49,004 nt of DNA, from positions 1-49,004 of the IMG/VR virus record IMGVR_UViG_3300027498_000005, one strand, 5' to 3'. Positions 17,233 through 25,418 of this stretch are shown piece after piece. The position numbers were made by a program, and so were the translations under genes. This DNA comes from a virus. Each line of letters starts with the position of its first letter. Position 1 is the first letter of the stretch. The notes under the pieces are model-generated. The model had not been told where the DNA came from. It was given only the letters and a program-made list of their open reading frames with translations, and ran no database searches.

Positions 17233-17625
17233 TTAAATAGTAAATTGTAAAATATCTGCTTCGGATTTTGTTAAAAACTTATTTAAAGTTTCTTGCATTA
17301 CTGTTAAAACTTCCTCTACTACTTGTGAGTTAGAAACCTCCAAAGAATAGCCAGCTGCATTTTTTAACTCAACTTTTTCTTTAGTGCCATCACTAGAGAT
17401 AATAAACTGATCTAGCTCCTGTTTTTTGTTTATTAAAAAATTGTGTTTTTCTGCCAAAATTTGAAAGTTGGCTAATTTTTTAATCCTACCGTCTGCGGTT
17501 GGGTTCAAAATGTCATTAACTCTAGATTGACTAATGTTAGTTTTTTCAATTTTTGCGGTTGCATTTGTTTTTGCAGTTGCTTTTTTTTCTGTTGCCTTTT
17601 CAGGGCTTTTTTTTGCTACACTCAT
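17233..17625 (-). CDS. Hypothetical protein with Ala/Lys/Thr-rich N-terminus
   Basis: 130 residues. The first ~30 are a basic Ala/Lys/Thr tail (KKSPEKATEKKATAK), like nucleoid-type or disordered DNA-binding tails; the rest is a small globular domain (about 35-130) with no motif I recognise. Single-gene minus-strand unit ending in a hairpin. A DNA-binding role is only suggested by the basic tail. Confidence 0.6.
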   Translation of the reverse strand: MSVAKKSPEKATEKKATAKTNATAKIEKTNISQSRVNDILNPTADGRIKKLANFQILAEKHNFLINKKQELDQFIISSDGTKEKVELKNAAGYSLEVSNSQVVEEVLTVMQETLNKFLTKSEADILQFTI

Positions 17626-17661
17626 AATATATGTATTTGATTATCAATACTTAAAGATAAG

Positions 17662-17688
17662 AAAAAGTAACCTAAAAGGCTACTTTTT
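17662..17688. terminator. Hairpin in the intergenic region before the portal unit
   Basis: Arms AAAAAGTAACC and GGCTACTTTTT (one mismatch) around TAAAA. It contains GTAACC/GGCTAC, close to the GTTACA box. It lies just upstream of the minus-strand gene start, so it may be a terminator for one strand or an operator. Confidence 0.45.
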
Positions 17689-17981
17689 AAGGTAAAAAAC
17701 ACACAATATAAACGAATAAAGAATCATTCTAAATAGGGTAATTTTTAATAAAATACGGTAGATTTTCCCCTTCTTTTTTGAAACCTAAAAACCTTAATCT
17801 TCTGAAAATCAAAGCGTAAACATAATACTATGTTTTTTCGCTTTGGTTTGAATGAATGAAGACACCGACCCGCTGAAAATCGTTAATGCAATTGCCTTAA
17901 TTGCTTAATCTTAGAAATATGATTGATAGGTGTTTGGCTCGACGGCTCGAACCACTTGCCACCACTTGTTGTATGGTTGTT
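17689..17981. other. Non-coding stretch before the portal operon
   Basis: No gene seen. It holds a long imperfect hairpin at 17810-17845 (arms CAAAGCG / CGCTTTG with AAACATA/TATGTTT inside), a CAATTGCC/AATTGC patch near 17888, and two GGCTCGA-like repeats near 17936-17950. Function unknown; regulatory content is likely because promoter copy 3 follows. Confidence 0.4.
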
Positions 17982-17983
17982 CA

Positions 17984-18019
17984 TGTTACAACCATAAACA
18001 ATTCCTATTAGTAATATTG
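17984..18019 (+). promoter_or_regulatory. Late promoter element, copy 3 (before portal module)
   Basis: TGTTACA at 17984-17990, 21 bases, TAATATTG at 18012-18019 (five of six fixed positions). The TGTTACA lies inside a perfect dyad, TATGGTTGT (17971) and ACAACCATA (17987-17995). The ATG at 18037 is about 11 bases after the expected transcription start. Confidence 0.7.
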
Positions 18020-18036
18020 GGTAAAATTGCAATTGC

Positions 18037-18315
18037 ATGAATAGCATCACACTGTATGAAGCATTAGAGAGAATGAGAGAGTTAACAACCATGGGAATAC
18101 CATTCACCTTTGAGTTCGTTACTTGCAATTTATCTAATAATAGTTCTAAAGGTTTTCGGGTAGTTGATAAGGCTTTGTTACGTACGGGTCTTAGTAGAGA
18201 TACATCATCTAAAAGCGAAATACTTATAGGATATACTGAAGAACCAAATGCAGAACCGAGATGGTTCTATTTACCATTGTTAAAGAAGTTTAATGGAATA
18301 CAAGTAAAACCATGA
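18037..18315 (+). CDS. Hypothetical phage protein before portal
   Basis: 92 residues starting MNSITLYEALERMRELTTMG. Small globular protein with a conserved-looking WFYLPLLKKFNG end. I recognise the type as a small protein placed before the portal gene in Bacteroidota phages but know no function. Overlaps the portal gene by 4 bases. Confidence 0.7.
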   Translation: MNSITLYEALERMRELTTMGIPFTFEFVTCNLSNNSSKGFRVVDKALLRTGLSRDTSSKSEILIGYTEEPNAEPRWFYLPLLKKFNGIQVKP

Positions 18316-19682
18316 ATATAAGCCACGAAGGACGTAATTCCGTAATACATGACGGTAAGAATGTATTTTCTTTTGAATCAACATCAAATCCAAGGGAGTT
18401 TGATTCCTACCGTACAGATAACAAAAGTTTTGATTGGACAAATTCTGGAGATAATTACCATTTGGGAGAATGGCGTGTATTTCCTTATGGTAACGATGAT
18501 CAATTACCTAATAATTTAAGAGATATAGTTCAACAAAACTATATGGCTCCTGGTCAATTAAAAAAGAAAACACAATGGTTGTGGGGAAAAGGACCTAGAC
18601 TATATAGAGAAGAGTTAAAGGATGGGGATATAGTAAGGAATTGGGAAGAGGATGAGGAAGTAACTAATTGGTTAGAATCATGGGACTACGAAAAATACTT
18701 AACTGCTGCTTGTGTAGATTTTAATTACATAGAAAGTGTAGTTACTAAATTCTATAGAGGATTAGGTGGGCGTATAGGAAAGCCTAGTATTGCTAAGTTA
18801 GAACATATATCCCCAGATAGAGCAAGGAAAGCTGCTCAATTAAGTAGTAATTCAAACAAAGCTACTCATATAGTGTTGACAGATTGGGCTTTTAATAGTA
18901 TAAATTCTATTTTAAATCCTAAGGTTTATAATATATTCGATTCTAAGAAACCATTTAAAGACAAGAACAGCGTATACTTTTCTAATATGTATAGTTTCTG
19001 TTCTGATTATTATACCGTGCCAGATATTTATGGTTCGTTTGAATGGTTAAGGCGTTCTACTGCAATACCTCAGATATTAAAGGCTTTATCAGATAATAGC
19101 ATGAATATTAAATATCATGTTATATCTCCTCAAAAATTTTGGGATGATAAAAAATCTGAAATAGAAAAGTCATGCACCGCAAAAGGAGTGGCTTACAAGG
19201 ATTCTATGTTATTAGATTTCAAAGAAAATTTTTTAAAAACTATTGCAAAAGTATTATCTGGTGCAGAAAACACAGGCAAATTTTGGCATTCAACAAAAGA
19301 GTTTACTGTAGAAGGAACTAATATTATAGAACACGGTTGGGAGATAAAAGAAATTAATCAAAACGTAAAAGATTTTATTACTTCACAGATAGATATTTCT
19401 AAGCGTTCCGATCATATTATTAGTTCTGCCATTGGTTTAGGTAGTGTGCTTGGTAATGTAACTGAAGGTGGTGGTGGTAATAGCGGTTCTGACCGTATTT
19501 ATGCTATTAAAGAATATTTACAAACAGGAATAGACATTGCAGAAATGATAGTAATGAAAGCAGTAAATTTTGCTATAGCTGCTAATTGGCCAGAAAAGAA
19601 ATTAAAATTAGGATTTCTTCACAAAGCCCCTGAAAAAGAGCAAGATGTTAATCCAAAAAAACGAATTAAAAACCAGGAGTAA
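18312..19682 (+). CDS. Portal protein
   Basis: 456 residues. The order of segments fits a portal: GEWRVFPYGNDDQLPNNLRD near the start, a long mixed core, a helical stretch near 230-330, then a Gly-rich turn (EGGGGNSGSDRIYAIKEYL) before the final helices. Portals form the ring through which DNA enters the head. It is the second gene of the unit behind promoter copy 3 and overlaps its neighbour at both ends. Assigned from architecture and position. Confidence 0.7.
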   Translation: MNISHEGRNSVIHDGKNVFSFESTSNPREFDSYRTDNKSFDWTNSGDNYHLGEWRVFPYGNDDQLPNNLRDIVQQNYMAPGQLKKKTQWLWGKGPRLYREELKDGDIVRNWEEDEEVTNWLESWDYEKYLTAACVDFNYIESVVTKFYRGLGGRIGKPSIAKLEHISPDRARKAAQLSSNSNKATHIVLTDWAFNSINSILNPKVYNIFDSKKPFKDKNSVYFSNMYSFCSDYYTVPDIYGSFEWLRRSTAIPQILKALSDNSMNIKYHVISPQKFWDDKKSEIEKSCTAKGVAYKDSMLLDFKENFLKTIAKVLSGAENTGKFWHSTKEFTVEGTNIIEHGWEIKEINQNVKDFITSQIDISKRSDHIISSAIGLGSVLGNVTEGGGGNSGSDRIYAIKEYLQTGIDIAEMIVMKAVNFAIAANWPEKKLKLGFLHKAPEKEQDVNPKKRIKNQE

Positions 19683-20629
19683 TGAAGGGTATATTTAATA
19701 AAGATAATGCCGGAAAAGAAGAAATTAAAAGAACACTTTCTTTTATAGATAAATCTGTCTCCTATGATGATTTAAAACGATTTATAAAAACAGCGGTTAG
19801 AGAACTCTATAATGTAATTGGAATAGCTACCTACGAGGTAATTGCAGATTTATACATTGCAGGAACAGATAATGCAGATGAAATTGAACTTATAGAAACA
19901 GTGCAAGATGTTATTGCTATAGATGCATATAGAAAATATACACCATCCAAAGATGTTGGCCATACGCAGAACGGAAGGCGTATGCGGGTAGATGACCATG
20001 AGAAGCAAGCGTTCGAGTGGATGATAGATCGCGACAATGCAAACATGGAGCGAATGTATTATACTTCCCTGGATCAATTAATTAATTTATTAGAAGGTTT
20101 AGCCTCTTGGAAAGAAACGGACGAATACAAATCTATCTCATCACTTTTTGTTTCTAAACCATCACATGTTCAGGAGTATTTTAACATTAATAATTCTAGA
20201 TTATTGCTTTTAAAATTACAGCCAGGTCTTAGGCAATGCGAGACAAGGGCAATACTACCAAGACTAACAAAAGAAGAATTTAATGCATTAAAAGCGTCTT
20301 CAGAAGATAAAGAGGTTTTGTTGGCAATGGTTCAAGAAGCTTGTGTCTATTGGGCTTTATCCTGGGCAATGAAAGGCAGATTAACAGTAGCATTGTTTCC
20401 TGAAGGAGTTATGCAAAGGTTTATTAGTGATAGAATTACAACACAAGGAAAAAAACCAGCAGCGTTAAATGAAGCGGCATGGGCAGCACAAGAATTTAAA
20501 AACGATGCAGAAGAAGTTTTAAAAAGAATAGAGGCGCATTTAGCACCAGAAGAGGTAAATGATAATGATACAGGAAGTGTGCTTCCTCCTATTGGCTTTG
20601 GTGAAGATGATAATTATGTAACTACTTAA
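19682..20629 (+). CDS. Head-tail connector-like protein (DUF6712-like)
   Basis: 315 residues. YRKYTPSKDVGHTQNGRR followed by MRVDDHEKQAFEWM (about 80-115) looks like the signature of a conserved Bacteroidota phage family placed after the portal. Helical first and last thirds would suit an adaptor or connector ring. Overlaps the portal stop by 1 base. Function is inferred from position. Confidence 0.6.
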   Translation: MKGIFNKDNAGKEEIKRTLSFIDKSVSYDDLKRFIKTAVRELYNVIGIATYEVIADLYIAGTDNADEIELIETVQDVIAIDAYRKYTPSKDVGHTQNGRRMRVDDHEKQAFEWMIDRDNANMERMYYTSLDQLINLLEGLASWKETDEYKSISSLFVSKPSHVQEYFNINNSRLLLLKLQPGLRQCETRAILPRLTKEEFNALKASSEDKEVLLAMVQEACVYWALSWAMKGRLTVALFPEGVMQRFISDRITTQGKKPAALNEAAWAAQEFKNDAEEVLKRIEAHLAPEEVNDNDTGSVLPPIGFGEDDNYVTT

Positions 20630-20639
20630 TAAAAATAAA

Positions 20640-20936
20640 ATGATAAACTTTTTTAAAAACTGGTACCAACGTTGGAAAGACTATTTCCGAATGAAAAAAA
20701 TAGACAATATCTCAGAAACTTTAGAAGAGAAATTGTTAGAGCAAATGAAGCGTAAAGTGGCTCTGAAACAGGAAATAGTAAACTATATAACTAACGATTG
20801 GAAAGTGGATCCCAAAAAATCTAAGTATATAAAGGCTAGTTTGCGAAGAAAAGTAGTAGAGGCAATCTATGCTAAGTACAGAGAGCAAATGAGAGAGTGC
20901 AAAATAAATGTAAATAATAATCTACAGTTTGTATAA
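20640..20936 (+). CDS. Small basic hypothetical protein
   Basis: 98 residues, strongly helical and basic (FFKNWYQRWKDYFRMKKI, ASLRRKVVEAIYAKYREQM). One base overlap with the next gene. Unknown; in the neck/connector stretch. Confidence 0.65.
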   Translation: MINFFKNWYQRWKDYFRMKKIDNISETLEEKLLEQMKRKVALKQEIVNYITNDWKVDPKKSKYIKASLRRKVVEAIYAKYREQMRECKINVNNNLQFV

Positions 20937-21811
20937 TGCACGAAATTGAAATACCAGAGATTAAGAAAAGATTGTATCTGCCTTCAGATTTATCGGAGTG
21001 CGATGCTCGGCAATATGCCGGAATATCTAATTTGCTATATAAATACCAGATAGGAGAAATAGATTATAATGTTTTGCGTGTGCGTGCAGTTTATGTTTTG
21101 TTAGATATGAAACATAAAGAGGGAAGTCTGGAAGATGAAGAATACAAAATGGGTAATATATACCAGGTGTCTTTGTTGTTAGATAGTTTTTTTGAAGATG
21201 TAGAAGGTAAAAAGGTAATAAAGCAATATTATGTTAATAATCCAATCCAAAAAGTTGGCTATTTTGGCAAAACATTTTACGGCCCTACAGATGAGTTTCA
21301 GAATGTAAAGTTTGGGGAGTATGTAGATGCACTGCATTATTTCACAGAATACAACGAAACTAAAGATACGGAGTACTTGTATCTTCTTATGGCTACTTTA
21401 TACAGAAAAGGTAATAACTATAAATTGGCAATGAAAAAGCCAGATGTTAGAGTTTTTTATGAAGAATCAGAGGTTCTACATAAAATTAAATATTTTAAAA
21501 AATTAGATTTTGGTCAGGTGTATGGTTTCTATTTGTTGTTCGCATCGTTTCAAAAATACATGTGTTCTGCTAAAATTTACTATCAGGGTCAGGAGCTAGA
21601 TTTGTCTATACTTTTTGCGCCAGATAAATCAGCTTTTAAAAGTGATATTCCTGGTCTTGGAATGAAAACTACATTGTATACTATTGCGGAAAGTGGAGTA
21701 TTTGGTAGTATTAAAGATTTAAAAAAAGAAAGCCTTTGGGAAATTCTATTAAGAATGTATGATCTAACCAAAAGAGATAAAGATTTTATAGCCCAACAAA
21801 AAACAAAATAG
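20936..21811 (+). CDS. Hypothetical protein of the neck/tail region
   Basis: 291 residues, soluble. The C-terminus (SGVFGSIKDLKKESLWEILL) is helical and recalls tail-assembly-type proteins, but no family was recognised. It follows the connector genes and precedes small neck genes. Confidence 0.65.
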   Translation: MHEIEIPEIKKRLYLPSDLSECDARQYAGISNLLYKYQIGEIDYNVLRVRAVYVLLDMKHKEGSLEDEEYKMGNIYQVSLLLDSFFEDVEGKKVIKQYYVNNPIQKVGYFGKTFYGPTDEFQNVKFGEYVDALHYFTEYNETKDTEYLYLLMATLYRKGNNYKLAMKKPDVRVFYEESEVLHKIKYFKKLDFGQVYGFYLLFASFQKYMCSAKIYYQGQELDLSILFAPDKSAFKSDIPGLGMKTTLYTIAESGVFGSIKDLKKESLWEILLRMYDLTKRDKDFIAQQKTK

Positions 21812-21812
21812 C

Positions 21813-22268
21813 ATGATTTTTTTACCATTAGATTTAAAGAACTTTTTAGAGGAATGTAAAGCAGATATAGAAGAGATTAACTATGTAAAAACCATTATAG
21901 ATGATTCTAGTATGGCAAATGCTGTGTCTGCAGTTTCCAATGACCAAAATTTATTATTATATGGTGTTCTCCCAGATTATTTAGGTAATAAAAAGGTAGA
22001 AGATGAAGCTAAAATGAATAATGTTCTTGAATTTTTGCTCGTAAAAAAAGTAAATTATAGTGATCTAGATAATGAGGATTTTATAAATGTAATGCAAGAA
22101 ACAGCTTTGGCAGCACGTAAATTTGTAGTATATATATATGGTAAAAGTCAAGAAGGCTGTGGTCCATTACGTTACTTTGAGCCGGGTTCAGAAAATATTA
22201 CACCAGTATGGGCAAAATCAGGTACCAATGGTTATTTAATAGCTATTAATTTGGATACAACGCTTTAA
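21813..22268 (+). CDS. Hypothetical neck/tail-completion candidate
   Basis: 151 residues, starting 1 base after the previous stop. Mixed helix/strand with a beta-rich end (NITPVWAKSGTNGYLIAINL). Size and place fit a head- or tail-completion protein; no motif. Confidence 0.6.
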   Translation: MIFLPLDLKNFLEECKADIEEINYVKTIIDDSSMANAVSAVSNDQNLLLYGVLPDYLGNKKVEDEAKMNNVLEFLLVKKVNYSDLDNEDFINVMQETALAARKFVVYIYGKSQEGCGPLRYFEPGSENITPVWAKSGTNGYLIAINLDTTL

Positions 22269-22287
22269 AGTAATACTTTAGGCTACC

Positions 22288-22485
22288 ATGAGCGAGAAAG
22301 AAATAGAAACAAAATTTAATGAAGTAGTTTTAGATAAAGCTGCTATGAAAAAACTTGGAGCCCCAAAACAGAAGGTTTATGATTGGAGAAATCCTGAACG
22401 AAAAAACACCAGTTTGGCGGCTAAGTTAGAAGTGTTATTTAAATTAAATTTATTGCAGTTTAAAAATGAGTCTTCTTCAGAGTAG
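22288..22485 (+). CDS. Small protein with HTH-like pattern
   Basis: 65 residues. LGAPKQKVYDWRNPERKNTS followed by LAAKLEVLFKL has the spacing of a helix-turn-helix repressor-like fold. Overlaps the next gene by 20 bases. DNA binding is a weak inference; it sits among structural genes. Confidence 0.55.
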   Translation: MSEKEIETKFNEVVLDKAAMKKLGAPKQKVYDWRNPERKNTSLAAKLEVLFKLNLLQFKNESSSE

Positions 22486-22846
22486 AAATAAAAATAATGA
22501 TAATCTAATTTTAGAACGTAGATTTATACGAACCGTTTTAAAAGAAGAAGCCGATGAAATACTCAAGGCGCAAACAAAAAAAATGAATGCCTCTAGTTTC
22601 TCTTCCAGAGAATTATTTACAGGCAGAAAAGTAGATGTTTCCGATACTATTTTAGCATATACCCATTTAGCTAGGCATCGGTTTATTGACATGAAACGCC
22701 GACGAAGTGCAAAAGGTGTTCAGAAAAAAAAGTCCTATCCTATACATAATAGAATATTATTTGGTTTTGCAAATAATATAGTTAGGCGTTTAAGTGTAGG
22801 TTTTACCGAGGAAGTAAGGTCTACAATGCGTAATATCGAAAAGTAA
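22466..22846 (+). CDS. Hypothetical phage structural/neck protein
   Basis: 126 residues, very basic in the middle (FIDMKRRRSAKGVQKKKSY), then PIHNRILFGFANNIVRRLS. The pattern recurs in Bacteroidota phages next to neck genes; function unknown. Last gene of the portal unit; a hairpin follows. Confidence 0.6.
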   Translation: MSLLQSRNKNNDNLILERRFIRTVLKEEADEILKAQTKKMNASSFSSRELFTGRKVDVSDTILAYTHLARHRFIDMKRRRSAKGVQKKKSYPIHNRILFGFANNIVRRLSVGFTEEVRSTMRNIEK

Positions 22847-22861
22847 AAATACACCACAAAT

Positions 22862-22888
22862 GAAAACCTCATAATATCAAAGGTTTTC
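22862..22888 (+). terminator. Hairpin after the portal unit
   Basis: Stem GAAAACCT / AGGTTTTC with a 11-base loop, 15 bases after the stop. No T run follows, so termination may be weak. Confidence 0.45.
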
Positions 22889-22914
22889 CTAGCATCCTAA
22901 TTAAAATCTTCTGC

Positions 22915-22922
22915 TAACTTTG
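22915..22922 (+). promoter_or_regulatory. Host-type promoter -7 box (TAACTTTG)
   Basis: Perfect match to the Bacteroidota TAnnTTTG consensus, about 90 bases before the lipoprotein gene. Unlike the late elements it has no TGTTACA 21 bases upstream, so this accessory block is probably read by host polymerase in the lysogen. Confidence 0.55.
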
Positions 22923-23014
22923 CGTGAATAACTTATTAATAAGTTTACCCAAATTATAACCTACACATGTTTAATCTAAATATTTTTAAGTCTTAACTTT
23001 TAAATATTTAGAAA

Positions 23015-23155
23015 ATGAAAAAATTATTTTTTATTCTAGTTTTTGTTGCATTTACAACATCATGTACAAAATCTAGTGTGGCAGATGACGCTTATGATGA
23101 AACTACGCAATCCGTTGATGGGGAAAAAATTAAAAGGCCTGGTTCAGGCGGATAA
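23015..23155 (+). CDS. Small lipoprotein
   Basis: 46 residues: MKKLFFILVFVAFTTSC, a signal peptide with Cys17 as lipobox cysteine, then a short acidic tail ending KIKRPGSGG. First gene after a host-type promoter; the next gene overlaps its end by 38 bases. Likely a lysogenic-conversion or superinfection-exclusion lipoprotein, by analogy only. Confidence 0.65.
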   Translation: MKKLFFILVFVAFTTSCTKSSVADDAYDETTQSVDGEKIKRPGSGG

Positions 23156-23591
23156 TTCCTATTCCATTGCATTTTCTTACACAGCTGCTATTATAGCAAA
23201 TGTGTGTGTAGCCTTGTCTGGTTGTATATTGTACGCAGACAAGGTTTTTTTGTTTTTAAACATAAGTTTTCCGGTGCAATCCAAATGGGCAGATGTAGGC
23301 ATGGATTTTGAAACCTATGTATGGTTTGTTTCGCAAACCATATCTCCAATTTTATTAATGCTAGGTGGTGTTTTGCGGGCAAAAATATTGGTTTATATAA
23401 TACCTATTTATTGTTATATACTACAATTGTATTGGATTTTTATAGATTATAAAATTACAGATAACTCTTATCTACAGGCGTATGTAATAGGCACAAGTTT
23501 TTTAGTGTTCCTAGTTATTTACGGCATACGTTACTTATTAAAAAAACGACTTGAAAATAAAATAAATAATATAAGACAAACCTTAAACTAA
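23118..23591 (+). CDS. Four-TM membrane protein
   Basis: 157 residues from the ATG at 23118 (frame stays open further upstream, but that part is the lipoprotein gene read in another frame). Four hydrophobic segments: about 15-45, 57-80, 85-110 and 118-140, ending in a basic tail (KKRLENKINNIRQ). Overlap with the lipoprotein suggests the two work together at the envelope. Confidence 0.6.
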   Translation: MGKKLKGLVQADNSYSIAFSYTAAIIANVCVALSGCILYADKVFLFLNISFPVQSKWADVGMDFETYVWFVSQTISPILLMLGGVLRAKILVYIIPIYCYILQLYWIFIDYKITDNSYLQAYVIGTSFLVFLVIYGIRYLLKKRLENKINNIRQTLN

Positions 23592-23592
23592 T

Positions 23593-23955
23593 ATGAATAG
23601 AGACCTACAGCGAATGAATTTGGTATTGGAGATAGCTCAAGAATTATATGAGAATAAAAAATTACAAAAAGAAGATTTTGTAAATCTCATTAACGCAGTA
23701 GAGCTCCAGTATAAAAATCCTAACAATTTTGTAACAGAGCTTACCAATTGGGCTGTAGATTTAATGCAGTTAGATGATGTAGTGCAACATGCCAAAAATT
23801 TTGAAACCATGGTAAGTAGTTTTTTAGATTCTCCAGATGCAGATGATAAAACTACACGTACCGAGGTTTTGCAAATGGTTTCATTATTCAGAATGCTATT
23901 TGTAAATTTGGAAGGATATAACCAATTAGATATTATAAAAAATAATTTAAAATGA
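23593..23955 (+). CDS. Small helical protein, paralogue of the 25510 gene
   Basis: 120 residues. The C-terminal half (W..DL, HA, then FLDSPDADDKTTRTEVLQM) resembles the protein at 25510 (W..DL, HA, FLRSHDADDPEVRGEIMVM). In tailed phages small paired proteins just before the tape measure are often tail-assembly chaperones, which is the working guess. Overlaps the next gene by 4 bases. Confidence 0.6.
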   Translation: MNRDLQRMNLVLEIAQELYENKKLQKEDFVNLINAVELQYKNPNNFVTELTNWAVDLMQLDDVVQHAKNFETMVSSFLDSPDADDKTTRTEVLQMVSLFRMLFVNLEGYNQLDIIKNNLK

Positions 23956-24467
23956 AAGTGAAATTAGTATTATTATTTATGTGCATAAGCGCATCAACTT
24001 TTGCTCAAGAGTCTATTGAGTATCAAAAAGTTATTTCAGTAGATAGCACCTCTAAAAATGTGTTATATTCTAATTTAAAGCAGTGGTTTGTAGATGTGTA
24101 TGAGGTTAATGAAAATCGTTTGAGTTTAGATGATAAAGAAACTGGTGTTTTAATTTTAAAAACAAAGTTTGCTTATGATAATGGAAAGGGATTGGCATAT
24201 ATGAGGTGGAATGGACCCGTTACTTATTGGTTAAAAATTGAAACAAGAGATAGCAGGTTTAGGGTTAGCTTGTTTGATTTTGAGCATCCAGAACTTGGTA
24301 GGTTAACTAATAAAGAAATTCATTCTCATAAGGGGATGAATAAAAAATATCATAATAGATTTTGGGTAGATGTTAAAGTAAAAGCAGAGGAGCATTCTGA
24401 GGTTATTTTTAATCATTTAAATGATTATATTAAAAATGTTAAAAAAAGGAATCAAGATGATTGGTAG
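23952..24467 (+). CDS. Secreted DUF4468-like protein
   Basis: 171 residues with a clear signal peptide (MKVKLVLLFMCISASTFAQ). The mature part (YQKVISVDSTSKNVLYSNLK, TGVLILKTKF, HNRFWVDVKVK) follows the pattern of DUF4468, a TBP-like-fold family common in Bacteroidota periplasm. A periplasmic host-type protein inside a phage tail region marks this block as accessory cargo. Confidence 0.7.
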   Translation: MKVKLVLLFMCISASTFAQESIEYQKVISVDSTSKNVLYSNLKQWFVDVYEVNENRLSLDDKETGVLILKTKFAYDNGKGLAYMRWNGPVTYWLKIETRDSRFRVSLFDFEHPELGRLTNKEIHSHKGMNKKYHNRFWVDVKVKAEEHSEVIFNHLNDYIKNVKKRNQDDW

Positions 24468-24491
24468 TTAAATCCACAAATATGAACATTT

Positions 24492-24526
24492 AAAAACCCT
24501 TTAAATACACTTTTAAAGGGTTTTGT
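24492..24526 (+). terminator. Terminator after the DUF4468 gene
   Basis: Arms AAAACCCTTTA and TAAAGGGTTTT around a 10-base loop. It separates the plus-strand cargo genes from the minus-strand KilA-N unit. Confidence 0.8.
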
Positions 24527-24568
24527 AATTTAATTATTTGGAGACCGTTTAGTAACTTCTATAAATAA

Positions 24569-24715
24569 TTAATTTTTAAAATTAGTAGCATCAATTAGTG
24601 TTTTTTCCACGTAGTTGCTAATGGTGCGGTGTTCTTCTTTTGATTTTTTTAAAAGAACTTCATGTAGTGCAGTACTTACCTTTATGTTTATAGATTTTCT
24701 ATTGTCTTTACTCAT
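24569..24715 (-). CDS. Ribbon-helix-helix protein (Arc/CopG-like)
   Basis: 48 residues. KSINIKVSTALHEVLLKKSK then TISNYVEKTL is the strand followed by two helices of ribbon-helix-helix regulators. The start overlaps the KilA-N stop as ATGA, so the two are co-translated. It may be the local regulator of the KilA-N unit. Confidence 0.65.
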   Translation of the reverse strand: MSKDNRKSINIKVSTALHEVLLKKSKEEHRTISNYVEKTLIDATNFKN

Positions 24716-25245
24716 TTTAATTTCATTTTTAATTGGTTATTAATGCTTTGGGCTTTAAGTTTTTTGTATTTCTTTTGGTTGTCTATACAGTCTACAAGGT
24801 CTTTGTAGTTTTCTGCAGTAGGTTCTTTGGTTACCAATAATCGTAGCGTTTTTTCATTATTTTCTTCGTTTTTAAGTGCTAAGTGTGCTTTAAAATGACG
24901 TTTATATTCTCCCATGGTTATGTCAAGAATTTTTTTGTAAATCCAAATTCTAAAATCAACATCTAACCATGCAGCAAAATCAAGGGCTAGAATATCGCAA
25001 AAATAATACCCCATATGTCCTTTGTTTTTTAAAACTTTATAATTTGAATTAACTGGAATCTCAGTTAATTCAAGTTTTAAAATAAGCTCTTTAGTTTTTT
25101 CATTGGTGAGATAATTTGTAGTTCTTTTACCAAATGCTTTTGCCATTTCGGTAGCATTTACCATTACTTGTTTTTCAGGGCCATGTACTGTAAAGTGTAT
25201 TTCAAACTCTTGGTACAGGTACTCTAATGTTTTGTTTGTTTCCAT
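24712..25245 (-). CDS. KilA-N domain protein
   Basis: 177 residues. VMVNATEMAKAFGKRTTNYL (about 27-46) and ILALDFAAWLDVDFRIWIYK (about 85-105) are the hallmark segments of the KilA-N fold, found in phage regulators and anti-repressors. The C-terminal ~60 residues are a charged helix. It is transcribed away from the tail genes from a promoter carrying the same operator type as the repressor/Cro region, which supports an anti-repressor or lysogeny-linked role. Confidence 0.8.
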   Translation of the reverse strand: METNKTLEYLYQEFEIHFTVHGPEKQVMVNATEMAKAFGKRTTNYLTNEKTKELILKLELTEIPVNSNYKVLKNKGHMGYYFCDILALDFAAWLDVDFRIWIYKKILDITMGEYKRHFKAHLALKNEENNEKTLRLLVTKEPTAENYKDLVDCIDNQKKYKKLKAQSINNQLKMKLK

Positions 25246-25261
25246 AAATAGTTGTATTAAT

Positions 25262-25309
25262 TAGACAATAAGAAATATTTTATTACACAAATATAGACAA
25301 ATTAGACTA
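25262..25309 (-). promoter_or_regulatory. Operator/promoter of the KilA-N unit
   Basis: TAGACAATAAGAAATAT at 25262-25278 and TAGACAA at 25294-25300 (spacing 32 bases), plus TAGACTA at 25303. On the minus strand TATATTTG, a perfect -7 box, occupies 25295-25288 and overlaps the second operator. The same operator sequence and 32-base spacing recur at 35940/35972. Confidence 0.65.
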
Positions 25310-25357
25310 TTTAAGCACTTTTTTTTATGCAAACGCATATTGTATTAATAAATTATT

Positions 25358-25365
25358 TATGTTTG
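25358..25365 (+). promoter_or_regulatory. Host-type -7 box (TATGTTTG) before a structured leader
   Basis: Perfect TAnnTTTG match. Transcription would start near 25372, giving a ~138-base leader to the ATG at 25510 that contains the folded element at 25419. Confidence 0.5.
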
Positions 25366-25418
25366 CTTTGTCAAATACACAAACAAAATGTTTTTAAAGG
25401 AAATTTTATTATTAATAT

